DNA of 64,000 nucleotides, taken from Bryobacterales bacterium. GTDB lineage: Bacteria > Acidobacteriota > Terriglobia > Bryobacterales > Bryobacteraceae. The DNA lies in NCBI GenBank assembly GCA_016716385.1, contig JADJWL010000026.1, forward strand, positions 310,001 through 374,000, given 5' to 3'. A program made the translations under genes and the position numbers. Positions 41,347 to 48,745 of the stretch are shown here, piece by piece (position 1 is the first letter of the stretch; each line of letters starts with the position of its first letter). Below the pieces are notes generated by a model that saw only the letters and a list, made by a program, of their open reading frames with translations, had not been told where the DNA came from and made no database searches.

Positions 41347-42453
41347 TTACTCGATGAACTCGCGGTTGAAGCGCGTAAACGTGATGAACTGCGACAACGC
41401 GCTGACGCCGCGCTCCCACAGGACGCCCGCCGTCCCGTCGGACAGCATCGCGAGGTCGGAGTAGGCGGCGATGCCGCCGTACAGCACCCGTTCGGTGGAG
41501 AAGGTCTGGCCTTCGTCCCGGCTCACCCGGACGACGAGTTTCCTGCGTCCGGGACCGGCGGGACCGGTCCAGATCAGGCGCTCGGCGTCGAACCGTTCGA
41601 TCGCCGTGGCGACCGCCGTCACCCGCTCACCCAGCCGCGGCGCGGACCACGTGGCGCCCCCGTCCTGGCTGATCGCGATCCAGCGGTGGTCGCCGTTTCC
41701 CTGCCGCGCGTCGATCAGGATGGCGCCGTCGGCCAGTTCCACCATCTGGTTTTCGTTCGTGAACGCGCGCACGAGTTCGCCGCGGAGCCACGTTTTCCCG
41801 TGGTCGTCGCTGTAGATGGCGTAGGCGCGCAACACGTTCATCAACTGCGGAGACCCCGCCGGCTGCGCCCAGACGCTGTAGGCGTCGAACTTCATCGCCG
41901 AGGGCAGAATCATGCGTCCGGAGCGGGCCTGAATCGCTCCGCCCGGACCCAGGAACAGCGCCCCCGTGTTCTCGAAATCGCGCGAGTCGCGCGTGATGTC
42001 GCGCGCCGCGGACCAGGACTTGCCATGATCGTCACTCCAGCGTAGCCACGTCTGATTGTTGGTCGTGCCGGGCCGGGACGCGTCGGTGCCGAACCCCGGC
42101 TCCCAGCGGTTGTACGCAATCCAGAGGCGCCCGTTCGAGCGGTCCAGCACGGGAGTGGGGTTCGACGCCGCCCACTTCTCTCCCGGGTCGTCGACGATCT
42201 GAAGCGCGGACCAGGTGGCGCCGTGGTCGGTGCTGCGCCTGGCCACGAGGTCGATGTCGCCGCCTCCGGGGTCCGTCCGGTTGTCCCGGCGGCCTTCGGC
42301 GAAGGCCACCAGCGAACCGTCAGCGGCCGTGACAATGGCCGGGATCCGGAACGAATGATAGCCTTCACTGCCGGAGACAAAGACGTCGGTGTGCTGCAGC
42401 AAGGGCTGGGCGGCGCAGGAAGCCGCGAGGCTCAAGAGGACGGCGAGTCGCAT
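41347..42453 (-). CDS. Exported exo-alpha-sialidase (GH33-like, BNR repeats)
   Basis: A 368-residue six-bladed sialidase with a signal peptide (LAVLLSLAASCAAQ). The FRIP motif is SFRIPAIV near residue 35, giving the first Arg of the carboxylate-binding triad. At least four Asp-box repeats follow the S-x-D-x-G-x-T-W pattern: STDHGATWS, SDDHGKSWS, SDDHGKTWL and SQDGGATWS. FAEGRRDNRTD holds the family's acid/base region. It would release terminal sialic acid from glycans outside the cell, in keeping with the sialate O-acetylesterase domain at 11922-14165. Confidence 0.88.
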   Translation of the reverse strand: MRLAVLLSLAASCAAQPLLQHTDVFVSGSEGYHSFRIPAIVTAADGSLVAFAEGRRDNRTDPGGGDIDLVARRSTDHGATWSALQIVDDPGEKWAASNPTPVLDRSNGRLWIAYNRWEPGFGTDASRPGTTNNQTWLRWSDDHGKSWSAARDITRDSRDFENTGALFLGPGGAIQARSGRMILPSAMKFDAYSVWAQPAGSPQLMNVLRAYAIYSDDHGKTWLRGELVRAFTNENQMVELADGAILIDARQGNGDHRWIAISQDGGATWSAPRLGERVTAVATAIERFDAERLIWTGPAGPGRRKLVVRVSRDEGQTFSTERVLYGGIAAYSDLAMLSDGTAGVLWERGVSALSQFITFTRFNREFIE

Positions 42454-42467
42454 CAGAGGCGATTATT

Positions 42468-44561
42468 TCACAGGGCGATGCCCGTGCCGTTGCGGCTCCG
42501 GTCGATCGCCAGGGCCGTGAGGTCCCGCAGCCTGCCGGCGATGTCGCGCTGCGCGGCCGAAGGTTCCGGATGGCCGCGCAGTGCGTCGCAGTAGAGACAG
42601 CCGGCGGCGACGCCCCGGACCACCACCACCGCCACCAGGAACAGGGCGGGTCCGAACAGGCGGGCGACAAGCGAGTCCCGCGCCGCGGCGTCCCGGCCGA
42701 GATGGACATACGCGTCCTGCTTGTGGAACACGGCCAGACCCACGGGCCCGCCGCGCGGACTGACCGCGAACGAGAACCCGTCGGCAAGCCGGTCGGCCTC
42801 GGGGCCGAACCCGAGCTTGCCCTGAACTCGGCCGCTGTCGGCATCCACCAGGGCAAAGACGGCGCGCTCGAAACCCGCGGCGCGCACGGCTGCTTCGAGG
42901 GCCATCGTCACCACCGAGGTCAGATCGAACTCGCCGTCGTCCTGAAGGGCGTTCTCGATGCGGACGATGAATTCCGAAGGTTGCTCCGCGGGCGGCGCAT
43001 GCCCGGTGTCTTCGCCAAGCCAGGAGGTGGCGGCCCGTACCTGGGACTGCAACGTGAGGCTGTCGAGCGACAAGCCGAGCGCCGTCATCGTGTCGCGGGC
43101 GTCTTCGACGGCATCTTCCAGGACTTTGCGCAAGGCCTTCTCCCCCACGGACAGGCGGGGGCGGAAATGCTCGATCAACTCGATGAGCGCCTGGTCGCCC
43201 GCTTCCGGACCCGCACGGTGGACCGCGTGTGCCGCCAGGTGGCTGAACGCCGTGATCAGATAGAGCTTGCTTTCGAGGCCGGGCGGCTGCCGCAGCAGAA
43301 CCTGGGGGTTGGCGCGGATCGCCGCAGCCGGAGAACCGCCGATCCCCCACCGGCGCAACACTTCGACCGCCAGTTCCTCATAGTTGAACCCCAGAACCTC
43401 GCGCGGCGTGGTCCGCGCCGCGACGATCCGGGCGTACTCCCGCGGCTGGTAGTAGGCCACCAGCACTTCTCCGAGGTTCCGCAGCAGCGCGCAGAGGTAC
43501 GCTTCCTCCGGCCGGGGGAATTCGGCGGCCTCGGCGATCCGCCGCGCCTGGCTCGCCGTCAGCAGCGAGAAGGCCGCCAGTTCCCGCACTCCGGGCGCGT
43601 GGCGGGCGTAATGATCCAGGATCTTCATGCCCGAGGCGACCTGCGCCACGGTCTCGACGCCCAAGAGCACGACCGCCTGCGTGATGCTGAGCACAGGGCG
43701 GCCCGACCGGTTGTAGTAGGCCGAGTTGGCTGCCTTGAGAATGCGCAGAGTCAGCGCGACATCCTTGCGGACGATGGCCGCCAGCGTCTGCGCCGACACC
43801 TCCGGACTCGCCGACAGCGCCATCAGCCCGCGGATGTGATGCGCGCAGCCAGGGAAGTTCGGGTCGCTTTCGATGCGGGCGAGCGCGGCGTGCAGCGGAT
43901 CTTCGGCCGCCGCCACGGGCGCGGCCGGGGGTCCCGGTGCGGCTGACACCGCCAGACGGAGTGCATCGCGGAACTCGCCGGCTGTTCGAAAGCGCACTTC
44001 CGGACGCTCCGATCGGGCTCGGTCCATCGCTTCCTGGACCTTGGGCGGCGGCGGACCTGGGAGCAGCTCCCGCAGAACCGCCGCGGCTGCGCGGAGATCG
44101 GTTGCGGCATCGGCGCCGCGGAAACCCGTCAGCTTGACTTTGCCGTCAACCGCCACGACGATGCTCGCCGGAGTCAGGTCACCGTGAAACACGCCCTGCC
44201 GGTGGGCATACTCGAGCGCGTCGAGCACCTGAATCGCGTAGTCCACGGCTTGCCCGGTGCTGAGCCGGGCTGCCTGGCTCTTCCGTGACAGGGGCTCACC
44301 CTCCACCAGTTCCATGACCAGCATCAACTCGCCCCGGTCGGTGAACGCATTGTGGACGGCGGCAATGTTGGGGTGCGCCAGCCTGGATTGCCGCTGGATG
44401 TCTTCGAGGAACTGTGTGGCTGCGCCCGCGTCCACCACCTGCATCGCCTCGACGCGGCGGGTCAGGGTGTGCTCGACCTTGAGCAACTGCTCCGTTCCGC
44501 CCCGCGCCATCTCGGCGATGACCCGGTAGGCGCCGACCGTATCTCCAACGTGGTAGTGCAT
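42468..44561 (-). CDS. Pseudokinase-HDOD-GAF signalling protein
   Basis: A 697-residue protein with three parts. Residues 10-150 follow the Ser/Thr kinase fold (GAYRVIAEMARGGTEQ, LVMELVEGEPLS, HGDLTPASIVV), but key residues are gone: the VAIK Lys is Met (RVEAMQVV, about residue 40), the HRD Arg is Gly, and DFG reads GFR. It probably cannot bind Mg-ATP normally. Residues 230-430 are an HDOD domain (LARIESDPNFPG, AAIVRKDVALTLRILKAANS), a non-hydrolytic HD relative. From about 540 a GAF-like domain follows. Such fusions are thought to relay signals by binding; output unknown. GGGAGCGG is the ribosome site. Confidence 0.85.
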   Translation of the reverse strand: MHYHVGDTVGAYRVIAEMARGGTEQLLKVEHTLTRRVEAMQVVDAGAATQFLEDIQRQSRLAHPNIAAVHNAFTDRGELMLVMELVEGEPLSRKSQAARLSTGQAVDYAIQVLDALEYAHRQGVFHGDLTPASIVVAVDGKVKLTGFRGADAATDLRAAAAVLRELLPGPPPPKVQEAMDRARSERPEVRFRTAGEFRDALRLAVSAAPGPPAAPVAAAEDPLHAALARIESDPNFPGCAHHIRGLMALSASPEVSAQTLAAIVRKDVALTLRILKAANSAYYNRSGRPVLSITQAVVLLGVETVAQVASGMKILDHYARHAPGVRELAAFSLLTASQARRIAEAAEFPRPEEAYLCALLRNLGEVLVAYYQPREYARIVAARTTPREVLGFNYEELAVEVLRRWGIGGSPAAAIRANPQVLLRQPPGLESKLYLITAFSHLAAHAVHRAGPEAGDQALIELIEHFRPRLSVGEKALRKVLEDAVEDARDTMTALGLSLDSLTLQSQVRAATSWLGEDTGHAPPAEQPSEFIVRIENALQDDGEFDLTSVVTMALEAAVRAAGFERAVFALVDADSGRVQGKLGFGPEADRLADGFSFAVSPRGGPVGLAVFHKQDAYVHLGRDAAARDSLVARLFGPALFLVAVVVVRGVAAGCLYCDALRGHPEPSAAQRDIAGRLRDLTALAIDRSRNGTGIAL

Positions 44562-44599
44562 ACCGCTCCCGCTGCCTGTCTTATCGGCAGCAGGGAGCG

Positions 44600-45436
44600 T
44601 TAGGACATGGATCGCAGGAACCGCACGCCGTCGAAGGCGATCGCCTCCGGACTTGCCGCCAGGTCGCGCCAGATGGACGCCGCGGCGGACAGATCTCCCA
44701 GCGCGAAGCCGAAGCTTTCGATCGTCAACCAGCCGTTATAGCCGGATTCGTGCAGCGCCGCAAAGACGCCCGCCCAGTCGACATGCCCGCTGCCCGGCGT
44801 GCCGCGGTCGTTCTCGCAGGTGTGGACATGCTTGAGGTGAGGGGCCGCGACGCGGTAGGCCGCCGCGATGTCCTTTTCCTCGATGTTGGCGTGGAACGTA
44901 TCGAGCAGGATTCCGACGCGCGGATGGCCGACGGCCTCGCAGAGCGCAACAGCATCGGCGGCCGTGTTGAGGAAGTACGTCTCGAAGCGGTTGAGCGGCT
45001 CGATGGCGAGCGTGACGCCCGTCCGGTCCAGCGCCGGACCGAGGGAACGGTAGGCTTCAACGGCCCAGTTCCATTCATCCGCCGTCCGGCGCCGCCCGGG
45101 CAGATGCCCGACGGGCGAATACAACGGACCGGCGAGGATCGTCGCCCCCACTGCGGCGGTGGTCTCGATGCAGGCTTCGAGGTGCGCTCGCGTGGCGGCC
45201 CGCACATTGGCGTCCTGATCGATCAGGTTCAGCCCGCCGGTCAGGATCGAGCAGACGGTGCATTCGAGACCGTGCTCCGCGAGTCCCTGGCGAATGCCTT
45301 CCGTATCGAACTCCGCCGGACGAAACAGCGGAACTTCAACGCCGTCGAAACCCGCTTCGCGGATCGATGGCAGAAGTCCAAGATTCGACCGGTCGAAGCT
45401 GGCGGTCCAGATGAAAGTGTTGACTCCGAATTTCAT
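44600..45436 (-). CDS. Sugar phosphate isomerase/epimerase (TIM barrel)
   Basis: A 278-residue AP-endonuclease-2-like TIM barrel of the xylose-isomerase superfamily, close in motifs to ketose 3-epimerases of the D-psicose/D-tagatose type. Metal ligands appear in order: Glu in LAIEPLNRFETYFLN, Asp in ILLDTFHANIEE, the His in VHTCENDRG and the final Glu in LTIESFG. It opens with KFGVNTFIWTASFD. It would isomerise or epimerise a ketose; the exact sugar is uncertain. Last gene of the DUF1501 cluster, with an ATGA overlap. Confidence 0.88.
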   Translation of the reverse strand: MKFGVNTFIWTASFDRSNLGLLPSIREAGFDGVEVPLFRPAEFDTEGIRQGLAEHGLECTVCSILTGGLNLIDQDANVRAATRAHLEACIETTAAVGATILAGPLYSPVGHLPGRRRTADEWNWAVEAYRSLGPALDRTGVTLAIEPLNRFETYFLNTAADAVALCEAVGHPRVGILLDTFHANIEEKDIAAAYRVAAPHLKHVHTCENDRGTPGSGHVDWAGVFAALHESGYNGWLTIESFGFALGDLSAAASIWRDLAASPEAIAFDGVRFLRSMS

Positions 45437-47802
45437 GGTTGATTGCCTGGCTTGGCGATGCCGCTCAACTGCGGGCGCGGCTTCACCCGCAGCCGGATGG
45501 CTTCGCCCGCGTAGGATGTCTGCTGCGGCGAACGCGTCTCCACACGCCCGGAGACGTAGATCGGCTGCTCGCCTGGCTCAGTGTCCGGCAATGCTTCGAG
45601 GGTGAACGAACGCCGGTTCTCGTCTTCATTGATGAGGACGCCGTTGAGGCCCACGTCGAGCACGCGCACACCCGGAGGCAGGTTCCGGACCTCGACTGGA
45701 ACGCGCCCGCCATACCCGCGGCGTCGCGCGATCGAGACCGTTACTTCCGCCGTGCCGCCCGGTTCCAATTCCACCTCGCGCGTTTCCGACGTCATCGCGA
45801 TGTCGGACTCCGGCATCAGCCACACGCGTTGCAGCGGATCGGCATTCCCCGCGGTGCGCGTCAGGTTGCCCGCGCGGCCCAGCACGCGGAAGGGCGCGGC
45901 GGATTCGAGCGCTGCATCGGCGCGCGCGGCCACGAGCAGGGTGGTCGAGTCCTGCCCCGGCAGAATCGTGCCGGCGGTGGATTCGAAGCCGGCGGGCAGA
46001 TCTTCGACCCGGATCTCGATCGGTCCGTCGAAATCATCGAGGCGCTGCGCGGTCACGGTGACCGGGATGCGCCCACCCAGCGGGACGTTTGGGTTGGCGG
46101 GCGAGACGGAGAGCCGGAAATCGGGCCGCGGCCGGCGCATCTCCAGCCGGTAGGCAAGCGCCTCGCCGGTGAGGCTGCGCACATCGGAGACGCGCAGCAG
46201 GTAGTCGCCATCGGCCGGCGCGGTAAAGCGCAGCCGCGAGTCCTTGCCGAAGCCCGGACCGCCGTCGTCATTACGGTAGTGCAGCCGGACCAGCGGCAGG
46301 CCGTTGCTGGAGAACTGCGCGCCGGGAGGATGCACTTCCACGCGGTACGCGGCTGCGTCGAGAGCGTGCGCTTCGCCGGTGGTGTCGAAATACGCGATGC
46401 GCTGGCCGCCGAACTGTTGGAAGCGGAAATCGTCGTCGGGCGTGCGCGGCATTGCTTCGACTTTGAGGATCTCCCCGCCAATCATCATCCAGTCGCCGAC
46501 CTTGAAGCCTGTCGGCGATTGAATGCGGATGCCGGGTGAAACCGAATCGTGGTCGCGCAACGTGACCGATGTCTGGAGGACGCAGCGCACCGTGGCGCGC
46601 TCGACGCGCTTCCCGCCGGCGTCCAGGACTTCGATCACAGAATCGAGCGGCGAGCCGAGGCGGCTGGCCAGCACCTCGAACACAAGCTTCTCGCCCTTGC
46701 CCGCGCGGAAGCGGAACGTGTGCGCGGCCTCGGTAAGACGGCCATTGACAATCGCGGGAACCGGCACCGTCTGCGGCTCGGCGCCCCCTTTGGCGGCGAT
46801 CTCCGGAGCGTCGCCCAGCGCCAGAGTCACATCGCTCAGCGCGCTGCCGCCGCGCCCGGCAGGACGCACCCGCGCGACGCTTTCGTCGTGCTCCCACGGC
46901 GTGCCTTGAACTTCGGCAGTATCCTGCTTCAGGTTGAAGCCGCGCCACACGACTTGCGCGCTTCCGCCCCGCGGGACGCCCAGTGGGAAGGCCGAGAGCG
47001 CCACGGGCAGGCGCCCTGTCTTGATGCGGTACACATGCCCGTTGCCGCCCCCCTGCTGGTAGTCCGAAATACGCAGGAAGTACGTTCCCGCCTTGTTAAA
47101 ACGATGCGCCAGCACCGGCGGGGACGCCGGGTCCAGCACCAGTTCGGCCACTTCGCCGAGGTCCTCATCGAAGATCGTGATCACCGGCTGCAGCGCGGTT
47201 CCCAGGCGTTGCGCTCCATCCTCGAAGACGACCTCTTCGCCTTCTTTCACGGCGATCCTGAAATAGTCCACATCGCCCGGGCGCGCGATCGTCCCAACGA
47301 GAATCGTGGGCAGGAAGGATTCAAACGCAGTCTCGGAAGAGTTGTTCGGTTCCTGGTCGGGACTCTCGCCGTAGTAGGGTTCCACCAGGAAGCGGCCGGC
47401 GGGAGTCGTGCCGAGCGGCGTCTGGAGACGCAGGTCGACCGGTCCGGTGGGCGCGTCCGGGCTGACGTCCACTTCGAGCGTCACCTGGTGGCGCGGCGGC
47501 AGCGCGCCGAGATCGATCGTCGACGGCAGGCCCGCGGAACCCAGCCGCATTTCCGGCAAGTCGGGCAGTTCCTTCACCCGCAGGATACGCGCCGCAATTC
47601 CGGGCTGGCTGAAGAACACCCGGTCCGCGCCGGCTAGATTCAGTCCCTCCACTGTCAGTTCCACCGTCGCGCCGCGCGCGGCGCCCTGCGGGGCAACCGA
47701 GTTCACCATGGGAGGCGTGGTGCGGGGCCCTGTCGGCCACTCAGCCGCGGTCTGCGCCAACGCCACGGCGGCGCAGGCGAACAGGATCGGGAAGCGCTTC
47801 AT
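45433..47802 (-). CDS. Exported PPC-domain protein with IPT-like N-terminus
   Basis: A 789-residue exported beta-rich protein. A signal peptide (FPILFACAAVALAQ) is followed by an IPT/TIG-like fold (VNSVAPQGAARGATVELTVE, then GLNLAGADRVFF), then a pre-peptidase C-terminal (PPC) domain: EPNNSSETAF, GTIARPGDVDYFRIAV and AGTYFLRISDYQQGG. A second PPC-like unit and further Ig-like domains follow (GDYLLRVSDVRSLTG). PPC proteins of this kind are commonly encoded with DUF1549/1553 cytochrome-like proteins and DUF1501 proteins; role unknown. Its start overlaps the WD40 stop. Confidence 0.82.
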   Translation of the reverse strand: MKRFPILFACAAVALAQTAAEWPTGPRTTPPMVNSVAPQGAARGATVELTVEGLNLAGADRVFFSQPGIAARILRVKELPDLPEMRLGSAGLPSTIDLGALPPRHQVTLEVDVSPDAPTGPVDLRLQTPLGTTPAGRFLVEPYYGESPDQEPNNSSETAFESFLPTILVGTIARPGDVDYFRIAVKEGEEVVFEDGAQRLGTALQPVITIFDEDLGEVAELVLDPASPPVLAHRFNKAGTYFLRISDYQQGGGNGHVYRIKTGRLPVALSAFPLGVPRGGSAQVVWRGFNLKQDTAEVQGTPWEHDESVARVRPAGRGGSALSDVTLALGDAPEIAAKGGAEPQTVPVPAIVNGRLTEAAHTFRFRAGKGEKLVFEVLASRLGSPLDSVIEVLDAGGKRVERATVRCVLQTSVTLRDHDSVSPGIRIQSPTGFKVGDWMMIGGEILKVEAMPRTPDDDFRFQQFGGQRIAYFDTTGEAHALDAAAYRVEVHPPGAQFSSNGLPLVRLHYRNDDGGPGFGKDSRLRFTAPADGDYLLRVSDVRSLTGEALAYRLEMRRPRPDFRLSVSPANPNVPLGGRIPVTVTAQRLDDFDGPIEIRVEDLPAGFESTAGTILPGQDSTTLLVAARADAALESAAPFRVLGRAGNLTRTAGNADPLQRVWLMPESDIAMTSETREVELEPGGTAEVTVSIARRRGYGGRVPVEVRNLPPGVRVLDVGLNGVLINEDENRRSFTLEALPDTEPGEQPIYVSGRVETRSPQQTSYAGEAIRLRVKPRPQLSGIAKPGNQP

Positions 47803-48743
47803 CGTTGCCCCTCCAGCCGTCCCGCGACATTGACGCCACGCGACGCTTCATAGAACTCGATCGAGCCATCGAACCGGCCGACAGCAAACCGTGCCCCGTC
47901 TGGTGCGAATGCGATAGCTGTCGCCCAGTCCGGCTGGCTGGCGTAGATCTTCACTTCGCTCAGGTCCTCGGTGAGAAATACCTTGAGAGTCCGGTCGGCC
48001 GCGCTCGAGACGAGCGTCTTGCCGTCCGGCGAGAACGCAAGCTGCAGGATCGCGTCCTCGTGCGCGATCAGCGAGCGCAGCAGAGTCCCGCCTTGCGCGC
48101 CGAGCGACCAGATCCGGATCGTCTTGTCGAGACCGCCCGCGGCGATCAGCTTGCCGTCAGGATGGACGGCGACCGTGTTCAGCCCGTCCAGCGGCTCCGA
48201 CAGCGTGTAGAGCCGTTCGCCCGTCGCGGGATTCCAGATCTTGACGCCGCGATCGGCGGAGGCCGAGATCAGCCGCGATCCGTCCGGTGTGAACGCGAGT
48301 GAGAAGACGGCGTCGATGTGGTCTTTGAGGGTCCGCACCTCGGCGCCCGTGGCCGGATCCCAGAGCTTGATCAGCTTGTCGTAGCTCGATGTCGCCACGA
48401 GCGAGCCGTCCGGCGCGAACGCGGCGGCGTAGATGCAATCGCCATGTCCCGTGATGGTGCGCAGCTCGCGGCGGGCGGCCACGTCCCAGATCTTGACTTC
48501 GCCGCGGCGGCCCGGAGTCCCTCCGGCGGCGGCCAGCAATTTCCCGTCGGAAGAAAAGGCCACCGCACGCACGTATTCGGCGTGGCCCGTGAGGGTCGTG
48601 ACGGTCTGGCCTTGCGCATCGGCCAGGCGGACTTCGCGGTAGCCGGCGAGAGCCAGCATCCGGCCGTCGGGAGCCCAGGCGAGGCTGCCGATCTGAGCCG
48701 CCTGCGCGGCCGCGGCGAGGGCGAAAAGGGCGAGCGTGCGCAT
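47799..48743 (-). CDS. Exported seven-bladed WD40 repeat protein
   Basis: A 314-residue protein with a signal peptide (TLALFALAAAAQAA) and seven WD40 units, enough for a closed propeller. Representative blades are AVAFSSDGKLLAAAGG with EVKIWDVAARRELRTITGH, AFAPDGSLVATSS with IKLWDPATG, AFTPDGSRLISASAD with VKIWNPATG, and AFSPDGKTLVSSAAD. The start at 48743, 2 nt after the DUF1553 stop, was chosen because it opens the signal peptide; a far longer frame upstream runs antisense-like through the neighbour. Likely a scaffold for the proteins of the cluster. Confidence 0.87.
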   Translation of the reverse strand: MRTLALFALAAAAQAAQIGSLAWAPDGRMLALAGYREVRLADAQGQTVTTLTGHAEYVRAVAFSSDGKLLAAAGGTPGRRGEVKIWDVAARRELRTITGHGDCIYAAAFAPDGSLVATSSYDKLIKLWDPATGAEVRTLKDHIDAVFSLAFTPDGSRLISASADRGVKIWNPATGERLYTLSEPLDGLNTVAVHPDGKLIAAGGLDKTIRIWSLGAQGGTLLRSLIAHEDAILQLAFSPDGKTLVSSAADRTLKVFLTEDLSEVKIYASQPDWATAIAFAPDGARFAVGRFDGSIEFYEASRGVNVAGRLEGQR

Positions 48744-48745
48744 GG

